Shown here: positions 50,001 to 53,652 of the stretch, in pieces
Layout: the number at the start of each line of letters is the position of its first letter
How positions within the stretch are numbered: the stretch's first letter is position 1
Origin: an uncultured Prevotella sp.
GTDB lineage: Bacteria > Bacteroidota > Bacteroidia > Bacteroidales > Bacteroidaceae
Reading direction: 5' to 3'
DNA: 64,000 nt
Assembly (NCBI GenBank): GCA_900540375.1
Contig: UQFS01000014.1
Span: 19,245 to 83,244, forward strand
The notes under the pieces: model-generated
Database searches by the model: none
What the model saw: the letters and a program-made list of their open reading frames with translations, nothing else
Told to the model about the DNA's origin: nothing
Translations under genes and position numbers: made by a program

Positions 50001-51972
50001 GCCGAAAGAGGCTACAGAGCACCACGTAGAGGTGATGCTCAACGGAAAGAAATATGTACTCTATATCAACGGCAACCCCCGTGCAGCACAGGCACTTAAC
50101 GGCACGAGGGCAAAGAGGGCACAAGAACACAGCACCACTGCAAAGCTTGATGATATAGCCAAGAACTTTGAGGATATGCACAACTGGATTGGAAGAAGGC
50201 TTGCATCCCTTACACGAATGCTTGCCCATGGCCAAAGATGGATGGGCGCACGCTTCACCAGCAAGAACCCGGCGTTCATTCTCAGTAATGCTATGCGAGA
50301 CGTGGATATGGCACTTGCCTCTACCGCCATAAAGGAAAGCCCGATGTACGCCTTGCGTTTCCGCCTGAACTTAGCAAGACTTGTGGGACCGGTGCGCATG
50401 CTTGGATTGAAGCACTGGTATGAGAACTACCGTGCAGCAGGCGGCAATAGTGCAGGACTGACAGGCTTGAAGAAATACTTCTATGAGTTCAATGCTGGTG
50501 GCGCACGTACAGGCTTCACGTCGCTAAAGGATATCAAAGATTACAAGAAAGAAATTGAGAAGATGGTCAAGCAGTCGCAACAGTCGGTTGTCAATCCAAG
50601 ACGATGGCTTCGTGTACTTGGCGATGGTTTCGAGTTTGCCAACAGCGCTGTTGAAGACATGACACGTTTCGCTACGTTCATGGCTTCAAGGCAAAGCGGA
50701 CGCACAGTGAGGGAAAGCGTAACAGACGCAAAGAACATCACGCTGAACTTCAACCGAAAGGGCAGCGGAGAAATGGGCAACGCCACAATCAGGGAGATGC
50801 AGATATTCGTCAACCCTGCCATTCAATCATTGCAAACGATAGCCAGTCTGGCTACGCACCACCCTGTCAAATTCTCTGCTTACACAGCATTGAGAGTCTT
50901 GATAGGTATCGGTACGCCTTTCGCTACGTCACTCCTTTGGAGCATCTTCGGTGGTGGTAACGGTGATGATGACGACTGGAACGCAGAGGATGAATACTGG
51001 AAGCTGCCTACATGGACACGCCGTTCTAACTTCGTGTGCTGGATACCGGGGACTCACAAATTTCTGATGATACCACTGGCTCAGGAGTTCCGTGTCATGA
51101 ACGGCTTTGGCGAGACAATTGCAAGTGCCATGACAGGTAACAGCGACGAGAACCCTGCATTGGAGATGTTAAGTCAGACATCAGGTCTGCTTCCTATAGA
51201 CTTCACAGGTAACGGCAACAATCCGTTTATCACCCTTTCGCCGACCATCATACAACCGCTGATGCAGATTCGCTTCAATACAGATTTCACTGGCAGACCA
51301 ATATACAAGGACAGCGAGTGGAACAAATACGAGCCGGCATCGCAGAAGGCATATATCGGCACTCCGGGCGAGCTTGTAGACTGGTCGGCTAAGATAAACA
51401 ATCATACGGGCGGTAACGAGCACAAGCAAGGCTGGTGGGAGCGGACGCTTGCTGGCAAGTATGCCAACAACCCTGCCATTGTTGACCATTTTCTGAAGGG
51501 CTATTACGGAGGATTATACTCGTTCATTGCGCAGCTCGGAGGTCTCGCCTTCCATGCTTACAACGGTGAGTCTCCGGACGTGCAGGAAATACCAATGGCA
51601 AACCGCCTAGTCACTGCGCCTAGGGAAAAGTTGCAGAACGGCAAGATGAAGATGCCTGTCTGGTATTATGATATGCTGGACGACAACAAGCGCTACATGG
51701 ACGAGGTGAACGGCTACCGCAAGGACATGCTTGCCAATAAGCCGGGAGCCGAGAAGCACTTCATGGAAATGACCAAGACGGACGAGTTCATGAAGCAGCA
51801 ACAGGTCAATGCGCTGATGAACGGTATCAACCAGATACGAGCGGCAATGCCTACCGTGGAAAATTCTCAAAATGACGAGGACGCCAAGACCAAGCAAGAG
51901 CTTGAGGGCGGTATAAAGGAGATACTCTCAGAACTTGAAAAGATAAGGAAAACGGGTAAGCCGTTGGAGTAA
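35089..51972 (+). CDS. Giant 5,627-residue polyvalent phage protein
   Basis: One uninterrupted frame of 16.9 kb. Domains in order: short repeats with YDEFxxGF (1-65), proline linker (69-93), helical part with hydrophobic stretches (378-396, 585-606), three SH3-like beta units (840-1140), coiled coil (1228-1291), DdrB/ParB-like domain with GNNRSDALKL (1464), pyrophosphatase-like domain with GVDGDHIDVYLS (1986), N6-adenine methyltransferase with EPSAGNG (2241) and NPPF (2299), Strawberry-notch helicase with GDMTGVGKGR (2685), DESH (2860) and QMRGRIDRTGQ (3251), an unassigned VYRAM domain (3865-4067), metallopeptidase with HEGVAH (4196), probable BECR-fold RNase (4354-4504), and an LPD38-like region with one membrane segment (5265-5290). 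Polyvalent proteins are thought to be packaged and injected; P1 DarB shows this for methyltransferase-helicase fusions. Confidence 0.9.
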   Translation: MPLDKGKLQKLYSTLQQGGYSQSYDEFEKGFTGNDNYPNRKKVYDLLTEHGANIGKTYEDFMGKMQAPPQPSQPQHQNTPAPAPKPQPKPKGGGMTAAERAQFIRNAQGIVHQSAAGLQRAKNQMDYANSNRGLKVDPVHLGQNAKVVRRHVNGTVAKPRPVFDVAPEQQPGDTYLTESGNEFASRAEADTEQNAVDQYRYDQSETGQLNNAYAEAERLDKLLEQHGKELDDENRDKWWRDLPRGGGGAVSTMNANDNNGRMTDTEYLNLLAARKKVDEQIRDLKAARDEKTGTFLGGLWRGFRDYAFDPSNWDNGYSDLLTTSAMLRAKTGAAQTPREKASERMMMEDTYKAGVAAQQAEKVLGNGYRFMRICAQSLPFALQFMAGNATGMIGGLTRAGEGMGVKLARKIAIKQGANNMMRNIGRSVLKNTGVALGDLGAATALSNTIQAAQTWADIGHRYAGDVTYDPKTGDYKLEGGKSLGRSIYEGEANSIIENYTEQLGEHMHLGKFASSALTKMGLGRVSNWFTKVGKSEFMQGVNKYMKMASFNGYPQEVMEEEVGIPLHAIFDGGNKMSDLLDGRQQLDIVGGMLFSMAGMGGASMVMQGGHKAAMAVQYHQDQHKLDNADKVASFRLTADKWAPIKEEIDGTTNEDFGKVMKDVLSNDELSDQEKQAVWDYAQRLVIMRGHNMGQEAATRNGMTDKETNAANESYTQGYNTTDATAMNDAKNRLAAAQQKFDEYMEQTGRERWEGEPSMQDIQHRHRDAQSLLNDKWADGTPVYNENDEEYKLAQAVVNAQQEYEGMMQRVRDDIDDEVQQTGAIYDSRTNDQGVIQSATLKAQNPDGTDKKVYITSGNVVMTDDGKSVDNQKSDMSIVVVDEDGKVQMISPDELFSLDTPIDGAQAKQQAIDAIQQSKAQEAADKINGKVNLTAGNTYTLTDNTGQQIEATIVADGQTGAVQNPDGTVNVSMNGKVVAMDVNTLQQMVDNTNMQRTAQGDEEGGQEQPTEQKGDQGILDQGGNVVDLSNIGESEEGGGTVVQGDEDSGAVPTYPGGVVAPDMSEPHQWQVDDTFTIDNGGMPIRGQVTGVGEDGVEIYTESPVNGKKMQVVSPEELQSMTTEINGETVQAPQDEAAAEQRPTEPSPTEQSGVNGVNGEQAQEQAPQTQEQAQPQQADGEQPARAIDRIPSQQIDDGKGNVRTVHSWEQAEPGDTYDALTEIYHGNADRVKKGIDNRVGKIDKAIKGVHKQMDAIDNSDDFDEVAAQSEQYDQLQQQKDELEKQKKYWQGVQMVPRNRKMDADRRSAEEQAAAKAAQEKAEAEAAEKARQEREQVNGVPNVVNDIPADARKRGFRNVNGMVVNRQGETQGVSGRESNVKFSSTDTAKGHIKVIDADELQPSHVSGQRNPSFFIDEAQPKDRTDTVSGMAAAKIAADLNPEEITGDGSAYQFSAPTVNSRGEVIQGNNRSDALKLMYSNPAFKPAQDAYKQYIADHAEEFGFTPEDVAKIQQMEHPVMVNELDVPDDEAIRLGQMRASDNESGGIERIDPVTTSQKLDGKVSSFANVLLSSPDEDASLSDVLMQNGAKAVNWLATQGAISDTAAQSAFDKKGNLTPEARMDLQNILKQSLFQGGVSDLPTMFDKMPAKAQKAILSTFMRDFDSAESERILPEIQRAIEAWYDCAMSNEAFAKASNYKGAKNAMHDWERQTNMLDDNMPSDKFSNFARELACRLQGCSMRETQQSLNDFFDLVQGKSQGDLFGGTTMGEQADRQESIRRIFNIEYKPISNGKTRSNAVADNSSQSGEGRQGSPTDGKGRERAESGSGSANGAGGTESHDEEGIKATHVDTYGHGSRTIYKNLKTGKVTVIFGEGDKANRNGGKYNVRTAAEQQPTEPSGDSSHRNDSSHSIGSTSSSEKKETERQGVNTEPTEKQKEAGNYKKGHIKVDGYDITIENPKGSTRSDKDASGKAWSVPMHYDYGYIKGTEGVDGDHIDVYLSDNPTSGNVYVIDQIDQKTGKFDEHKVMYGFPSKEAAVEAYKGQYEKGWKVGTVTEVSREDFKKWVESSKRKTKPFGEYKSVKEAAVERQPTQPSASTERTEQKQKRTTTKGKTEKNFVIEIQNAIEDDAAYGKYDHKLTMSDIKKMAQKYDLLKDYKDTDMQELVERAMTLATRQVAQADINKDEQTKKAGFDEVVRLYQSQPSLNARDTSRVAHQQYSTPTPFGYVMDMFMMGGDKKPLKLLEPSAGNGALTIGIPAPLWHVNDIDERRLMNLRTMPYGRITNQDGTMPFEPKAYDAVATNPPFGSTQEKEFDGGRTKITSLEGLMAINALASMKDDGRAAIIIGGNTQYMSNGAMQAKDMKLFKHLYTHYNVVDVINLDGDMYKRNGTGYNVRMILIAGRKTDVGDNPEKFTFPPVKKKARAEQVKTFDELYKRVEDDIQQAKQMEREPSAAVNSDGSQPVNSTSERTGNSEAAGGVQQQPVRAGEMERRPQPGRSVRPSSAQDGRGNGERGQHGSADRLDNADGRDAGSNNTVQGNRPTQGQSSERREVGSTGRGTVGGNQRGGTSERNNTTGERPAITKNAEAQPQRTEPRAPQAPRQKVELGQEKVAYPNKSQSMTLQSRVPAAQAEAIAENLDKLGDVDEMVRSELGYSSKDELYSHLAAEQIDSVALAINQMKHGKGFIIGDMTGVGKGRQGAALIRWAIKQGKTPIYFTQKARLYTDNYRDMCDIGSNGLRPFLIASNDDGNIVENVVDENGKKVYDKNGEPVTRVVYGLPKPKERERVYDYILQNGKLPPEYDYVLVTYSQIQSGTKTYEIGKNGEIEVKDKKYKGKTPGADKNGDIRRDVLETLAKDNYVFLDESHTVGSQSSSGLYMQDLLKGAEGVTYLSATFAKRPDNMPLYAMKTAMSESGLSQKDMIDAIQNGGVTLQEIMSKQLVQSGQMIRRERDFTGVSIDWEGVDEETDKQQRAQFDEVAKIYNAIREFQDNYVDPSIEKMSEDMAEEGMFSKKTQGTSHMGVNNVPFASKMYNLVNQLLFSLKANAVADKAIECLKKGEKPVISFNNTMEGFLDDMPRNTPMPELPNFSLTLMRALEGTLRYTEGEVGNKDNQVNKTLNINDLGDEAVAKYNEIRKTILNLSIGLPIDPMDAIKMRIEAAGYKVGEITGRKSEMVMDAEGNYIVQSRSSKEMDGKAAASAFNSASGKNGGLDVLLINKSGSTGISLHASSKFSDQSPRVMIAAQFQSDINDEVQMRGRIDRTGQVHRGRYIYLVSSIPAEQRLQMMFKNKLKSLDANTTSSQKSKFNEMEVTDFMNKYGDEVTWSYMMEHPDLEDRLGDPLDMLSDESKKSNRRGGDEENNPNSGCAGKILRRLPFLSVKEQEQIFNDLADAYKVKMQILNDAGENDLEITTMPLRAETKSRKVWKQGSDPGSDNAFADNTYLETAEVDVLKKPMKAKEAREYADRLTDGKPWEQWHEEQHEAVEKFYADKAKAVEDKAKAEAQKRINKAREDYIKGCLKARKKGDNNWSDEEISHMADIAAKEAADKEQTKINKRTVSIDAQRNDVLGALDAFTPLEPLIIPLNLKDTSTTVIPSLGTFLGIKFGKGYSRSSSTAVFATLDGRRKIEVPLSDKTSLENIKHQSVMLGYQARGLSMDNWDSKVPTKSRKTAYIVTGNLMQALVDTQKSPETKGQLISYTTIDGDVKQGILMNDRFKEEDLKTSVPISAMLQKIIDGDAVESADKEVKIERGMSYHYNDFKLSVPKSKSRGGKYFLDKKLLRLLDDEFTTSGSNMTAWVSQQNLKKVLDYLSKTLGVTVQVKANLEETADSPHNDEPGTPSEAEEGGVLYREVDDEEAARLDSEPTVKVYRAMQEHDGKLYPPMSGRVKTQVETKKGTLRTKWVWRSPIEIGKWEQSEEYPEMANEDGTFTLDKGNGSTINAAYNPYIHTSRTPINDQFSSAWNRPKLVTVEVEVPVSELTSGYHAEKAKDSTGEVEWKSGPVGREMAAQGNPRMVILSRWDKPVRIVPVDEVADEYAVRLAGTGIKVPFNTVPPALRDALVARGVEISEPEEGNAGKASRPSYEEWLKGNTRRREGSGAYSDEELSLMNDPVAKWLGKSNRTKAQQKAFANRERKSMESAAKELADRLHLDNVNIVMDASTLEGRKARAKGFYDRNTNEITIVIPNHRDIDDVMQTLLHEGVAHYGLRKMFGSHFDMFLDNVYAAADNDVRRRITELALSKYGGDFRVATEEYLASLAEQTDFEHIPETFWQKIKDFFLDMLHAIGFADFADKYDFTLSDNELRYILWRSYENLKEPGRYRSILGEAEDVAKQAELQVGNYAPESLDSSDNRVAEASPKLSSVKNEFGKPFVLSSKGSIDMGFIDKASGLKEAPIRLSEGEDIVDEDGKHHGYGLLHIAAEHEGEIRNASYNSVEEFVEDVASNYNTIREGNVVANNQTYLVELTDKHNNTLYVELSRDGKYWNINSAGVFRKGYSKNKKEVYSRPAIGSSSGTRTAGVNHGVNNSATVTSGNSPLTSNAKIGNNSERGVNNSENVSEPKSWGKQDLMSKAEQISNGIEPDLLFRDTIEDDDNTARETYDRWADQAKEQFREAWQDSMINVRNLQEAVLKQRGEKLEPYEDAYNEENRSHGIGQDKSEYFTDNLYKPLIASVNEAAKKAKVSIGDVTTYMMAKHGLERNEAFAKRDADAAWTKYQEKQKAKFDEYQKAHPNGKQTLADFIKKSYDDFYNDYREKDYSGLTSLTDTDNVQDAEAEAQRIIADMERKTDTKDIWDKVNAATKWTLHQAHESGIISRDNYQSVKDMFKYYIPLRGWNEDTAGDIYDYVGSAKGTAFSPTLAKAKGRKSQADNPIAYIGSMGISAIIQGERNRVKQAFMRFAENHPTNLVMVSEMWYRNFGTDTAPDWREDVPNIPENTSADQVAAIVEQHEKDMKALEAQGLATKRRGRLHLGVPIKPKEATEHHVEVMLNGKKYVLYINGNPRAAQALNGTRAKRAQEHSTTAKLDDIAKNFEDMHNWIGRRLASLTRMLAHGQRWMGARFTSKNPAFILSNAMRDVDMALASTAIKESPMYALRFRLNLARLVGPVRMLGLKHWYENYRAAGGNSAGLTGLKKYFYEFNAGGARTGFTSLKDIKDYKKEIEKMVKQSQQSVVNPRRWLRVLGDGFEFANSAVEDMTRFATFMASRQSGRTVRESVTDAKNITLNFNRKGSGEMGNATIREMQIFVNPAIQSLQTIASLATHHPVKFSAYTALRVLIGIGTPFATSLLWSIFGGGNGDDDDWNAEDEYWKLPTWTRRSNFVCWIPGTHKFLMIPLAQEFRVMNGFGETIASAMTGNSDENPALEMLSQTSGLLPIDFTGNGNNPFITLSPTIIQPLMQIRFNTDFTGRPIYKDSEWNKYEPASQKAYIGTPGELVDWSAKINNHTGGNEHKQGWWERTLAGKYANNPAIVDHFLKGYYGGLYSFIAQLGGLAFHAYNGESPDVQEIPMANRLVTAPREKLQNGKMKMPVWYYDMLDDNKRYMDEVNGYRKDMLANKPGAEKHFMEMTKTDEFMKQQQVNALMNGINQIRAAMPTVENSQNDEDAKTKQELEGGIKEILSELEKIRKTGKPLE
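38491..38520 (+). repeat. Hairpin-tail element A (inside giant gene)
   Basis: GCCGCTGC and GCAGCGGC pair perfectly around AGA, then CTACGGAAC follows. In the giant protein it is read as AAAEQRPTEP, a linker before the coiled coil. A second tail-like string TACCGAACAG follows shortly. Confidence 0.8.
40448..40609 (+). CDS. Possible overlapping gene 1 in the +1 frame of the giant gene
   Basis: A 53-residue frame begins MERQEAMLWLTTVARAEKGD and continues as a charged amphipathic helix (MVRDANELRAEAG…VQEELRAMMRKA). It has ordinary protein composition, whereas the giant frame over the same bases is an S/G/N/R-rich string that looks like out-of-frame reading. The start follows an AT-rich stretch (ATATAAACCAATAAGCA). 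It may be translated or may be a fossil gene caught in a fusion. Confidence 0.4.
   Translation: MERQEAMLWLTTVARAEKGDKEAQQMVRDANELRAEAGQPTVQEELRAMMRKA
40741..40770 (+). repeat. Hairpin-tail element B (inside giant gene)
   Basis: GCTGC-GGA-GCAGC with the tail ACCTACAGAACCG. The outer pairs have decayed. It is read as TAAEQQPTEPS, nearly the same linker as element A, before the pyrophosphatase-like domain. Confidence 0.65.
41329..41359 (+). repeat. Hairpin-tail element C (inside giant gene)
   Basis: GCCGCT-GTGG-AGCGGC with the tail AGCCTACACAACCG. It is read as AAVERQPTQPS directly after the pyrophosphatase-like domain, so the same linker type flanks that domain on both sides. Confidence 0.65.
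42395..42823 (+). CDS. Possible overlapping gene 2 in the +1 frame of the giant gene
   Basis: A 142-residue frame overlaps the linker between the methyltransferase and helicase. Its second half looks like a real acidic helical protein (NNPYEQARWSDVHNPDG, TDEEMENEANMEALTDWIMQ, SEEISVEELLNGITPLE). The giant frame there is R/G/N/S/Q-rich with no pattern. Hairpin element D begins 8 bases after this frame's stop, which is just where such elements sit after the portal, scaffold and capsid stops. The first 35 residues are less convincing, so the true start may be internal. Confidence 0.45.
   Translation: MTFNKLSKWSVSLPLLSTVTEVSQSTVRQSVLAIVRQQVEFSNNPYEQARWSDVHNPDGVYDLPQPKTDEEMENEANMEALTDWIMQTDEMQEAITLFRGTDPHKGNPQNGEKSEALDEEQSEEISVEELLNGITPLESDPR
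42832..42863 (+). repeat. Hairpin-tail element D (inside giant gene)
   Basis: GCTGAGGC-ACA-GCCTCAGC pairs perfectly and is followed by GTACAGAACCG. The stem sequence differs from element A yet pairing is complete, which points to selection on structure. It is read as AEAQPQRTEPRA before the helicase. Confidence 0.8.
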
Positions 51973-51978
51973 TGAGAA

Positions 51979-52011
51979 AAGGGGACGTACCGAATTGCCG
52001 GTGCGCCCCTT
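51979..52011 (-). terminator. Terminator between the giant gene and the leftward gene
   Basis: AAGGGGACGTACC pairs with GGTGCGCCCCTT (one bulge, one G-U). Read leftwards it is followed by TTTTCTCATT, so it fits the end of the minus-strand gene; it may also stop rightward transcripts of the giant gene, whose stop is 7 bases away. Confidence 0.7.
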
Positions 52012-52027
52012 CGTTAGAACTATTCCA

Positions 52028-52324
52028 TTAAACGTACATCTCGCACTGCTTCACCCGTGCGGTCTTAGGCGTGCCGTGGTCTTTTCCCCAATAGGAATTG
52101 AAGAAGTCGTTCATGCGCTCAGGCGAAATCTCCATCTGCTGGAGAAGGAGGTTGCAATAGAAGAGGCTGTCGGAGTCGGCTGTAATCTGGTCGCCGTCGA
52201 GCAGATAACCCAAGCAGTCGCATAGGGCGAGCTTGATACGCTGCACTTCTTCCATGTCAGGCATGTTGCTTTCGAACACGATTGCGACGTGTTCCTTTCC
52301 GTCTACCTTGATTTTCGTCATCAT
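52028..52324 (-). CDS. Small phage protein of unknown function
   Basis: The start MMTKIKVDGKEHV at 52324 is preferred; an upstream in-frame ATG (52357) would add a short hydrophobic stretch. The 98 residues are mixed alpha/beta and acidic, with SNMPDMEEVQRIKLALCDCL and a cysteine pair. It is a lone leftward gene between two rightward blocks, as accessory (moron) genes often are. No family is recognised. The 323 bases to its right hold a degraded GGTTT repeat cluster and the promoter of the NYN gene. Confidence 0.55.
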   Translation of the reverse strand: MMTKIKVDGKEHVAIVFESNMPDMEEVQRIKLALCDCLGYLLDGDQITADSDSLFYCNLLLQQMEISPERMNDFFNSYWGKDHGTPKTARVKQCEMYV

Positions 52325-52649
52325 AATACAGATAATTTTGAACTTAAAAACGCGCACCGCTACCCTTTGTTCAACGCCATCTGTGAGGGCGCGGCAATGC
52401 CATTACGACAATGTCAAGGGGCGGCACGCGCTATAATGCGTGTTGATGCTCATGATTTACGGACATAAAAACGCCCTACCATGAAGATATGGCAGAGCTT
52501 CCTAAACATCCGCCACAGATTATTTTGAACATTGGCAAAGATAGTCTTTTTTGGCGACACGGACAAGGAAAGGAATGAAAATTTATGGTTTGTTAAGGTT
52601 TGATTATGGTTTGGATTGTTGTTAAAATTGTGAATTAGTGTGAATAACA

Positions 52650-52681
52650 TTTGTCGGAAATAGAAATTTTACCTAATTTTG
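52650..52681 (+). promoter_or_regulatory. Promoter of the NYN-domain gene
   Basis: TTTG at 52650-52653, a 20-base spacer and TAATTTTG at 52674-52681 match the Bacteroidota promoter closely. Transcription would begin near 52688, at the start of a structured leader. Confidence 0.7.
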
Positions 52682-52687
52682 CACTAC

Positions 52688-52780
52688 AAGATTATGCTCA
52701 TGGCAACGTTCACCCGAAAGCCGCCTCCAAGCCGCTTGTCTTGATAATGGGTGAGCCTACCCATGAGCGTTGTTTTTTAC
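52688..52780 (+). ncRNA. Structured leader or small RNA with built-in terminator
   Basis: GCTCATGG (52696-52703) pairs with CCATGAGC (52761-52768) and TCACCC (52710-52715) with GGGTGA (52749-52754), separated by a 6/6 internal loop. Six T follow at 52773-52778. The whole leader from the promoter to the T-run therefore forms one terminator-like hairpin of about 90 bases, ending 10 bases before the NYN gene start. It could attenuate that gene or be a separate small RNA. Confidence 0.5.
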
Positions 52781-52790
52781 AAATACCCGT

Positions 52791-53474
52791 ATGAGAAATA
52801 AAGACTATCCTCCCGTGAAGGTTGCCGTGATGATAGACGGCGGATTTTTCGTGAAGCGTTTCAACGCATTGTACAACAAAGACAAGAAATATGACGGAGC
52901 TAAAGTAGCCGATTTATTATACACAATGGCGATGCGTCACGTTGGTGAACGAAATACGCTTTATCGCATTTTCTACTATGACTGCTACCCGTTAGACAAG
53001 AAGTACAACCATCCACTTACGCATCGTGCAATTGACTTCAGTAAAACTCCAGAGTATCGATTCAAAACGGAGCTGATAGATGCCTTGAAACGTAAGCGAA
53101 AAGTTGCTCTCCGTATGGGAACATTAAAGGACAATCACAACTGGCTTATCAGACCACGTGCAGTAAAGGAACTATTGTCAGGCAAGATGAAATTAAGTGA
53201 CTTGTCTGAGGGCGACGTTTACCTTGACATCAAGCAGAAAGCCATTGACATGAAGATAGGAGTTGACATTGCGTCGCTTGCCTTGAAAGGCTTCGTCGAC
53301 ACCATAGTCCTCTTTTCCGGTGACTCAGACTTTGTGCCTGCCTCAAAGCTGGCAAGGCGCGAAGGCATGGATTTTATACTAGACCCGATGCGTGGCAATG
53401 TTGAGCCTCAGCTTTTCGAGCATATCGACGGTATGAAGAGTTGTTCTCCTTTCGGCTTCAAGGAACACAAATAA
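52791..53474 (+). CDS. NYN-domain (LabA/DUF88-like) putative ribonuclease
   Basis: The start MRNKDYPPVKVAVMIDGG at 52791 follows the leader T-run; the earlier ATG at 52770 lies within the hairpin. The 227 residues form a PIN-like NYN fold: first aspartate in VAVMIDGG, DIKQKAIDMKIGVDIASLAL in the middle, and VLFSGDSDFVPASKLARREG with the clustered acidic residues that bind metal. NYN proteins cut RNA. With its own promoter inside a virion-gene block it looks like a moron, perhaps for superinfection control or host RNA turnover. Confidence 0.85.
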   Translation: MRNKDYPPVKVAVMIDGGFFVKRFNALYNKDKKYDGAKVADLLYTMAMRHVGERNTLYRIFYYDCYPLDKKYNHPLTHRAIDFSKTPEYRFKTELIDALKRKRKVALRMGTLKDNHNWLIRPRAVKELLSGKMKLSDLSEGDVYLDIKQKAIDMKIGVDIASLALKGFVDTIVLFSGDSDFVPASKLARREGMDFILDPMRGNVEPQLFEHIDGMKSCSPFGFKEHK

Positions 53475-53624
53475 ATAAAAGAACCTTACCTTTCACATTT
53501 TTATGGCAGTCCTGCAAGCAAATGTAGTGCTGCCTTTTACTTTATACCATCTTCACAAATTGCGCCGCATGGGCAAGCCCGTACGGACGTATAAACTTAA
53601 ACGGCAGGGATAGTCGCAAAAGCC

Positions 53625-53632
53625 TATCTTTG
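53625..53632 (+). promoter_or_regulatory. -7 box before the portal gene
   Basis: TATCTTTG matches TAnnTTTG and lies 20 bases before the portal start. A -33 element is not clear. Confidence 0.5.
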
Positions 53633-53652
53633 CCTTTATATATGTAAATGAT

